Shown piece after piece: positions 58,798 to 64,000 of a stretch of 64,000 nt of DNA. Made by a program: the position numbers and the translations under genes. Source of the DNA: Asanoa iriomotensis. GTDB lineage: Bacteria > Actinomycetota > Actinomycetes > Mycobacteriales > Micromonosporaceae. The notes below the pieces were generated by a model that had not been told where the DNA came from, did no database searches, and saw only the letters and a program-made list of their open reading frames with translations. Positions within the stretch are counted from its first letter, which is position 1. Every line of letters starts with the position of its first letter. The stretch covers positions 62,001-126,000 of the forward strand of contig NZ_BONC01000018.1 in NCBI RefSeq assembly GCF_016862515.1. Direction: 5' to 3'.

Positions 58798-59634
58798 TCA
58801 GCCTAGATCGATCGGCGCGTTGTCGATGAGGCGGGTGCCGCCGACCCGGGCCGCGACCAGCATCCGCGCTGGTCCATGGCCCGGTGGCGGGCCGAGGTCG
58901 GTGCCGAGCAGCACGAGGTAGTCGAGAAGCACGTCGGTCGTACCGTCGGCGAAGATCTGATGTGCCGCGGCCAGCGCGCCGTCGGCGTCCGCGCCGCGCC
59001 CGGCGGCGGCCGCACCCGCCCGCAACGCGCCCGAGAGCCGCAGCGCCGCGACCCGCTCCGACTCGGTCAGGTAGCGGTTGCGGCTGGACAGCGCCAGGCC
59101 GTCCGCCTCGCGCACGGTCGGCACGCCGCGCACCTCGATCGGCAGGTTGACGTCGAGCACCATCCGGCGGATCAGCGTGAGCTGCTGGTAGTCCTTTTCG
59201 CCGAAGAACGCGAGGTCCGGCCGCACCAGGTTGAACAGCTTGAGCACCACGGTCAGCACGCCGTGGAAGAAGCCGGGCCGGCTGGCGCCCTCGAGCAACT
59301 CGCCGAGCGGACCCGGGTTGACCCGCACCTGCGGCTCGCCGCCCGGGTAGACCTCGTCGCGGCCGGGCGCGAAGACCAGGTCGACACCGGTGCGGCGGCA
59401 CATCTCCAGGTCGGCGTCCATGGTGCGGGGATAGCGGTCGAAGTCCTCGTTGGGCCCGAACTGGAGCGGGTTCACGAAGATCGTCGCGACCACCGAGTCG
59501 GCGTCGGCCCGCGCGGCGCGCAGCAGTGCCTCGTGCCCGGCGTGCAGGGCGCCCATGGTCATGACGACCGCGACCCGGCCGGGCAGCGCGGCGCGGGCGG
59601 CCGCCAACTCATCCCGGCCCTCGACGAGGTTCAT
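58798..59634 (-). CDS. panC: Pantothenate synthetase
   Basis: This is a 278-residue ATP-dependent ligase that joins pantoate and beta-alanine. It shows the HIGH-type motif [18 protein letters not shown] (GALHAGH), [19 protein letters not shown] ([11 protein letters not shown]), the adenylate loop [34 protein letters not shown] with QQLTLIRRM, and the KMSKS-like [12 protein letters not shown]. Its ATG overlaps the stop of the upstream Rossmann-fold gene (ATGA). The beta-alanine supplier panD is not in this cluster. Length and domain order are standard. Confidence 0.96.
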   Translation of the reverse strand: MNLVEGRDELAAARAALPGRVAVVMTMGALHAGHEALLRAARADADSVVATIFVNPLQFGPNEDFDRYPRTMDADLEMCRRTGVDLVFAPGRDEVYPGGEPQVRVNPGPLGELLEGASRPGFFHGVLTVVLKLFNLVRPDLAFFGEKDYQQLTLIRRMVLDVNLPIEVRGVPTVREADGLALSSRNRYLTESERVAALRLSGALRAGAAAAGRGADADGALAAAHQIFADGTTDVLLDYLVLLGTDLGPPPGHGPARMLVAARVGGTRLIDNAPIDLG

Positions 59635-60518
59635 GCGACGCGCTCGGGCCGGTCGCTGGCGAGCACGTCGAGCAGCGCCTCGGCGTCGTGCGGGCGCAGG
59701 CGACCGGCGGCGATGGCGCGGTCCGCGGTGCGCCGGGCCAGGGCCACATACGCGGGCACGGAGTCCGGCGCGGTCGTCTCGAGCGCGGCCACGTGTCGGG
59801 CCACCGTGCCGGCGTCGCCCCGGACCACCGGCCCGGTCAACGCCGCGTCGCGCATCCGCAGCGTGTTGTCGAGCGCGGCGTGCAGCAGCGGGGCGAGCAC
59901 CTTCTCGGGGTAGACGACACCCGCGTCGCGCAGCCGGTCCATCGCCTCGTTGACGAGCGTGACCAGGTGGTTCGCGCCGTGCGCGAGCGCCGTGTGGTAG
60001 AGCGCGCGGTCGTGCTCGGCCACCCACTCGGGGTTGCCGCCCAGGTCGTGCACGAGGTCCTCGGCGAACGCCTTGAGGTCGGCCGGCGCGGTGATCCCAT
60101 AGGAGATGCCGGGCAGCCGGTCGAGGTCGGCGGCCGAGCCGGTGAAGGTCATCGCGGGGTGCAGGGCGAGCGGCCGGGCGCCGGCGATCGCGGCGGGGGC
60201 GAGCACCGCGAGCCCGTGCGCGCCCGAGGTGTGCAGGACGACCTGGCCCGGGCCCAGCGCGCCACGGTCGGCCAGGTCACCGACCACACCGGCGAGATCA
60301 TCATCGGGTACGGCGACGACCAGCAGGTCGGTCGCGGCGTGCGCGACCTGCGTGCTGGGCAGGACGGCGACGCCGGGGAGAAGGCGGGCGAGCCGGCCCT
60401 TGGCGCCGGAGGAGCCGGCGGAGGCGGCGACCACGTCGTGCCCGGCCGCGCGGAGGGCGGCGCCGAGCACGGCACCTACCCGACCGGGGCCGATGATGCC
60501 GACCGTGAGTGGGCTCAT
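59631..60518 (-). CDS. DUF2520/Rossmann-fold reductase-like protein (Rv3603c-like)
   Basis: This is a 295-residue protein with an N-terminal NAD(P)-binding Rossmann domain ([20 protein letters not shown], then [15 protein letters not shown]) and a C-terminal helical DUF2520 domain ([40 protein letters not shown]). This two-domain layout resembles ketopantoate reductase-type and F420-dependent relatives. Coupling to panC by ATGA suggests a role in pantoate formation, possibly as an alternative ketopantoate reductase, but this is an inference from position. The mycobacterial counterpart beside panC is Rv3603c. It starts at ATG 60518 after GAGGA. Confidence 0.8.
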   Translation of the reverse strand: MSPLTVGIIGPGRVGAVLGAALRAAGHDVVAASAGSSGAKGRLARLLPGVAVLPSTQVAHAATDLLVVAVPDDDLAGVVGDLADRGALGPGQVVLHTSGAHGLAVLAPAAIAGARPLALHPAMTFTGSAADLDRLPGISYGITAPADLKAFAEDLVHDLGGNPEWVAEHDRALYHTALAHGANHLVTLVNEAMDRLRDAGVVYPEKVLAPLLHAALDNTLRMRDAALTGPVVRGDAGTVARHVAALETTAPDSVPAYVALARRTADRAIAAGRLRPHDAEALLDVLASDRPERVA

Positions 60519-60641
60519 GTGTTGATCCAGTCCTCGTGGGTTAGGTACCGGTCAACATCAAGTATGCGATCCGGTAAAGACCGGACACAGCACTTGTGAA
60601 GACTTTCACGGGCAGGTTTAGCCACCCTCTAGGCTGCTTTG

Positions 60642-61652
60642 ATGCGCTGGTCCGCGGCGATGGCGCGCGCCCTCTACGGTCCGCACGGGTTCTTCGTGTC
60701 CGGTGCCGGGCCCGCTGGTCACTTCCGCACCAGCGCTAACGCCTCGCCGGTGCTGGCCACGGCCGTGCTGCGGCTGCTGGACCGGGTCGACGAGGTGCTC
60801 GGCCGACCCGCGCGGCTGGACTTCGTCGATGTCGGAGCCGGGCGCGGTGAGCTGCTCACCGGCGTGCTGGCCGCCGCGCCGGCCAGCCTGCGCGACCGGC
60901 TGCACCCGGTCGCCGTCGAGCTGGCCCCCCGGCCGTCCTTCCTCGATGCCGGGATCGACTGGCGTGCCGCGCCGCCATCGGAGATCACCGGGCTCTTGAT
61001 CGCCACCGAGTGGCTCGACAACGTGCCGCTCGACGTGGTCGAGGGCGACCGTTACGTCGAGGTCGACCCGGCCACCGGTGCGGAACGGCCCGGCGACCCG
61101 GTCGAGCCCGCCGACGCGGCCTGGCTGGCGCGCTGGTGGCCGGCGGCGCCGCGCGCCGAGGTCGGGCGCGCGCGGGACGAGGCCTGGGCCGGGGCGGTCG
61201 GCGCGATCGAGCGCGGGCTGGCGGTCGCGGTCGACTACGGGCACCTGCTCGGTGAGCGTCCGCTCGGTGGCACGCTCACCGGATATCGGGCCGGGCGGCA
61301 GGTGCCGCCGGTGCCGGACGGGACCCGGGACGTGACCGCGCACGTGGCCGTCGACGCCGTCGCGCTGGCCGGGTCGGCGGTGGCCGGGCGCGCGTACCAG
61401 CTGATGACCCAGCGGCAGGCCCTGCGCGCGCTCGGCGCCGACGGCGGGCGACCACCGATCAGCCTGGCGGGTTCCGATCCCGCCGGTTACGTGCGGGCGC
61501 TGGCGGCGGCTTCGGCCGCGGCGGAGCTGATGGCGCCCGGCGGCCTGGGCGATCACTGGTGGCTCTTCCAGCCGGTGGGGATCGACAACTGGACGTGGGA
61601 GGATGGCGAGTATGTCGTCGATACGACCAGGCATCTCAGCCGATCTCCGTGA
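60642..61652 (+). CDS. MidA/NDUFAF7-family protein arginine methyltransferase
   Basis: This is a 336-residue SAM-dependent methyltransferase of the MidA (DUF185) family. Visible elements are the N-terminal helix [15 protein letters not shown] and [10 protein letters not shown]. Motif I is [16 protein letters not shown], a second strand reads [27 protein letters not shown] contains the family NE/D-x-P loop, and a late [11 protein letters not shown] (DYG) is typical of MidA. Mitochondrial NDUFAF7 dimethylates an arginine of the complex I subunit NDUFS2. Here the gene overlaps a nuoD-type gene by 41 bases. TAGGCT ends 6 bases before ATG 60642, so it is probably leaderless. Confidence 0.82.
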   Translation: MRWSAAMARALYGPHGFFVSGAGPAGHFRTSANASPVLATAVLRLLDRVDEVLGRPARLDFVDVGAGRGELLTGVLAAAPASLRDRLHPVAVELAPRPSFLDAGIDWRAAPPSEITGLLIATEWLDNVPLDVVEGDRYVEVDPATGAERPGDPVEPADAAWLARWWPAAPRAEVGRARDEAWAGAVGAIERGLAVAVDYGHLLGERPLGGTLTGYRAGRQVPPVPDGTRDVTAHVAVDAVALAGSAVAGRAYQLMTQRQALRALGADGGRPPISLAGSDPAGYVRALAAASAAAELMAPGGLGDHWWLFQPVGIDNWTWEDGEYVVDTTRHLSRSP

Positions 61653-62778
61653 GGTGACCGTCGGCACCGGTGCCGGGCTCGACACCGCCGACATGGTGCT
61701 CAACATCGGTCCGCAGCACCCGTCCACGCACGGCGTTCTCCGGCTGCGGCTGGTGCTCGACGGCGAGCGGGTGGTCTCCTGCGAGCCGATCGTCGGCTAC
61801 ATGCACCGGGGTGCGGAGAAGCTCTTCGAGGTCCGCGACTACCGGCAGATCATCGTGCTGGCCAACCGGCACGACTGGCTGTCGGCGTTCGCCAACGAGC
61901 TCGGCGTGGCGCTCGCGGTCGAGCGGCTGATGGGCATCGAGGTGCCCGAACGCGCGGTGTGGTTGCGGATGGCGCTGGCCGAGCTCAACCGGGTGCTCAA
62001 CCACCTGATGTTCCTGGGCTCCTACCCGCTGGAGATCGGCGCGATCACGCCCGTCTTCTACGCGTTCCGTGAGCGCGAGACCCTGCAGACGGTGATGGAG
62101 GAGGTCTCCGGCGGCCGGATGCACTACATGTTCAACCGGGTCGGCGGCCTCAAGGAAGAGGTGCCGGCCGGCTGGACCCGGCGGGCCCGCGAGGCGATCG
62201 GCGAGGTCCGGCGCCGCCTGCCCGACCTCGACAACCTGATCAGACGCAACGAGATCTTCCTTGCGCGTACGGTCGGCGTCGGCGTGCTGACCGCGGAGCA
62301 GGCGGCGGCGTTCGGCGCCTCGGGTCCCGTGGCCCGCGCCTCCGGGCTCGACTTCGACCTGCGCCGCGACGACCCCTACCTCGCCTACGGCGAGCTGTCG
62401 GTGCCCGTCGTGACCAAAACGGCCGGCGACTGCCACTCGCGCTTCGAGGTGCTGCTCGACCAGGTGTACGCGTCGCTGGACCTCGCGCAGGAGTGCCTGG
62501 ACCGGGTCGACCGGCTGACCGGCCCCGTCAACGTGCGGCTGCCCAAGGTGGTCAAGGCACCGGAGGGGCACACCTACGCCTGGACCGAGAACCCGCTCGG
62601 CATCAACGGCTACTACCTGGTGTCGCGCGGCGAGAAGACGCCGTGGCGGATGAAGCTGCGGACCGCGTCCTACGCCAACGTGCAGGCGCTGACCACGCTG
62701 CTGCCGGGCTGCCTGGTGCCCGACCTGATCGCGATCCTGGGCTCGATGTTCTTCGTGGTCGGCGACATCGACAAGTAG
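61612..62778 (+). CDS. nuoD: NADH-quinone oxidoreductase subunit D (complex I 49-kDa type)
   Basis: This is a 388-residue peripheral-arm subunit of complex I that forms the quinone pocket. It has [17 protein letters not shown] with the two pocket histidines, [45 protein letters not shown] ([13 protein letters not shown]) and the late [18 protein letters not shown]. The start is ATG 61612: GGAGG lies 9 bases upstream, whereas the ATG at 61603 abuts that GGAGG. The arginine matching the dimethylated residue of mammalian NDUFS2 is conserved (Arg86 here). No other nuo genes are adjacent, so this is either an orphan paralogue or a detached subunit. Confidence 0.9.
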   Translation: MSSIRPGISADLREVTVGTGAGLDTADMVLNIGPQHPSTHGVLRLRLVLDGERVVSCEPIVGYMHRGAEKLFEVRDYRQIIVLANRHDWLSAFANELGVALAVERLMGIEVPERAVWLRMALAELNRVLNHLMFLGSYPLEIGAITPVFYAFRERETLQTVMEEVSGGRMHYMFNRVGGLKEEVPAGWTRRAREAIGEVRRRLPDLDNLIRRNEIFLARTVGVGVLTAEQAAAFGASGPVARASGLDFDLRRDDPYLAYGELSVPVVTKTAGDCHSRFEVLLDQVYASLDLAQECLDRVDRLTGPVNVRLPKVVKAPEGHTYAWTENPLGINGYYLVSRGEKTPWRMKLRTASYANVQALTTLLPGCLVPDLIAILGSMFFVVGDIDK

Positions 62779-62784
62779 GGCGCG

Positions 62785-64000
62785 TCAGCGCCAGCGGGCG
62801 TCGCCGCCACCGTCGTCGTAGCCGCCGCGGCTGTCGCGGCTCTCGCGGCCCCAGGAGTTCTCCCGGTCGCGTTCGGCCGAGGGCAGGGCGCGGCCGCCGT
62901 TCCATTCGTCGTCGTCGTTGCCACGGCTCGCGCCGTAGGTGGAGCCGCCGCTGCCGTACGTGCTGCCGGAGCGGGACTGGCTGCCGGACCAGGCGTCGGC
63001 GTACCACTCGGCCGCGCCGGCCTCCCGGTCGTCCTCGCGGCGCACCGCGGCCCAGCGGTCCTCGACGCGGTACTCGGTGCCGGTGTCGTCGGACCGGACG
63101 CTCGCCCGCCGCTCGCCCATCCGCAGCTCCCGGCCCCGGTCGTCGGAGCGGACGGCGGCCCAGCGGTCGCCGGCCCGGGCCGAGGACCAGTGCTGGTCGT
63201 AGGCGGGGTCGTCGCCGCGCTCGATGGCGGGCCGGTCGCCGCGCAGCTCACGCAGCCGGCGGTCGGTGAAGGACTCCTCGTCGTCGCCGGAGTCCGCGTT
63301 CCAGGACCGGTCGTCCTCGGCGGCCCGCGAACGGCGCCCACCGTAGGCGTCTGCGCGGCCCTCGTAGTCGCCGCCGTCGTCCTGCCGGCGCCGACCGCCG
63401 TAGGTGCCGCCGCCGCTGTTGGCGCCGTCGCCCCAGTCGCTGGCGCGGTAGCCGTCGTAGCGCTCGTCCTCGCTGTACCGGTCGTCGTCCCGGTAGCGTC
63501 CTTCATCCTGGCGACGGTCGTCCTGGCGGCGCTCGTCCTGGCGGCGTTCGTCCTCGCCGCGGTAACGGTCGTCGTCCCGGTAGCGCTTGCCCTCGCCGTA
63601 GCCGTTGCCGCCGTCGACCACCGTGTGCCTGGTGGTCACCTGGACGGTTTCGGTGTGCCGGACCACCCCGCCGGGCATCCGCGCCCGCGGCGGGCGGGCC
63701 GTGCCGGCCGCGGATCCGTCGGCAGGCGCACCGTAGGTGCGGCCCACCTGCGCCATCGCCAGCTGCGGGTTGGCCGCCCGGTCGTCCTCGGGCTCCCGGG
63801 CCGATCCGTTGTCGGCGCCGTAGGTGACACCGCCGCGACCGGCGCCGTAGGTCGCGCCCTCCGCGGCGCGCCCGTAGGTGCCGCCTTCGCGCGCTGTCCC
63901 GTAGCCGGCCGCAGCGCCGGAGTCGCGCGCCTGCGCCGGCACGCCGACACTGGGCGGCCGCGGCCCGGCACGCTGTGCGTCGAGCTGTGCCCGCAGCGCA
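62785..64000 (-). CDS. Highly charged, low-complexity repeat protein (5' end outside window)
   Basis: At least 405 residues are encoded; the frame stays open to the right edge, so the true start lies beyond it. The outermost residues (ALRAQLDAQRAGPRPP) could be the end of a coiled coil. The rest is almost free of hydrophobic residues and predicted disordered. Three repeat styles occur: GxTYG units (GGTYGRAA, GATYGAGR, GVTYGADN, GRTYGAPA), an Arg/Asp/Tyr tract with RYRDDDRY and ERRQDERRQDDRRQD, and DRWAAVRSDDRG-type repeats. The polyampholyte character suggests a scaffold, phase-separating or nucleic-acid-binding role. I recognise no family. Its stop lies 6 bases from the nuoD stop. Confidence 0.6.
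   Translation of the reverse strand, partial: ALRAQLDAQRAGPRPPSVGVPAQARDSGAAAGYGTAREGGTYGRAAEGATYGAGRGGVTYGADNGSAREPEDDRAANPQLAMAQVGRTYGAPADGSAAGTARPPRARMPGGVVRHTETVQVTTRHTVVDGGNGYGEGKRYRDDDRYRGEDERRQDERRQDDRRQDEGRYRDDDRYSEDERYDGYRASDWGDGANSGGGTYGGRRRQDDGGDYEGRADAYGGRRSRAAEDDRSWNADSGDDEESFTDRRLRELRGDRPAIERGDDPAYDQHWSSARAGDRWAAVRSDDRGRELRMGERRASVRSDDTGTEYRVEDRWAAVRREDDREAGAAEWYADAWSGSQSRSGSTYGSGGSTYGASRGNDDDEWNGGRALPSAERDRENSWGRESRDSRGGYDDGGGDARWR

Noticed and set aside
63300-63960. CRISPR-like or non-coding direct repeats at the right edge
   Set aside because: The repetition is in frame, irregular and explained by repeated amino acid motifs in a coding sequence; there are no uniform repeats and spacers.

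Overview
The window is high-GC DNA with strong third-position G/C bias, densely packed genes, frequent GTG starts and many ATGA overlaps. It carries Lsr2, DisA, CarD, a two-repeat ClpC, DUF2510/RDD membrane proteins and Lrp-linked tyrosine catabolism. Together these point to an actinomycete chromosome, most likely Micromonosporaceae (Micromonospora/Actinoplanes/Asanoa-like). That placement is inferred from gene content and protein style, not from a search. There is no phage, insertion sequence or CRISPR array.

Region 1 (1-18.8 kb) is mixed housekeeping: the end of nagA, an APC permease and a PAP2 phosphatase, a secreted serine protease, a DUF4032 kinase-like protein, a double-RCK channel-like protein, a secreted low-complexity protein, a methyltransferase plus DUF3626 pair, tRNA-Thr(UGU), an MsiK-type sugar ABC ATPase, an Hsp70-propeller fusion, a phytase-like esterase, then rlmB/tsnR and cysS.

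Region 2 (18.1-36.5 kb) looks accessory. It has an IclR-type regulator, an intergenic cluster of DnaA-box-like sites, a degenerate DUF559-like gene, an autoregulated LacI regulator, a degenerate GC-rich repeat tract, and two unrelated fumarases (class II and class I) flanking a truncated Abi/HEPN remnant with a strong hairpin. Next comes a tyrosine/homogentisate pathway: Lrp regulator, hppD, an aromatic or histidinol-phosphate aminotransferase, fahA, an unknown coupled gene and hmgA. Fumarylacetoacetase makes fumarate, which the nearby fumarases can feed into the TCA cycle.

Region 3 (36.5-39.4 kb and 43.7-60.5 kb) is a conserved actinobacterial backbone: ispF-ispD-carD, an LpqE-like lipoprotein, radA, disA, a conserved membrane protein, mutY, clpC, lsr2, coaX, nadC, nadB, panC and a DUF2520-type Rossmann protein. 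From memory, this order follows the Mycobacterium tuberculosis Rv3579c-Rv3603c block closely. Region 2 is inserted between cysS and ispF, and a compact type III polyketide synthase / acyl-CoA dehydrogenase / methyltransferase / UbiA locus (39.7-43.6 kb) sits between carD and the lpqE-like gene. The panD and lysS genes expected in such a block are absent here.

Region 4 (60.6-64 kb) has a MidA/NDUFAF7-like methyltransferase overlapping a complex I subunit D gene, which in mitochondria is the substrate of this enzyme family. A highly charged, disordered protein runs off the right edge.

Control signals seen include several perfect hairpin terminators, candidate palindromic operators before the LacI gene, hmgA and the polyketide/UbiA divergent promoter, and a recurring leaderless pattern in which a TAnnnT hexamer ends 6-8 bases before the start codon.
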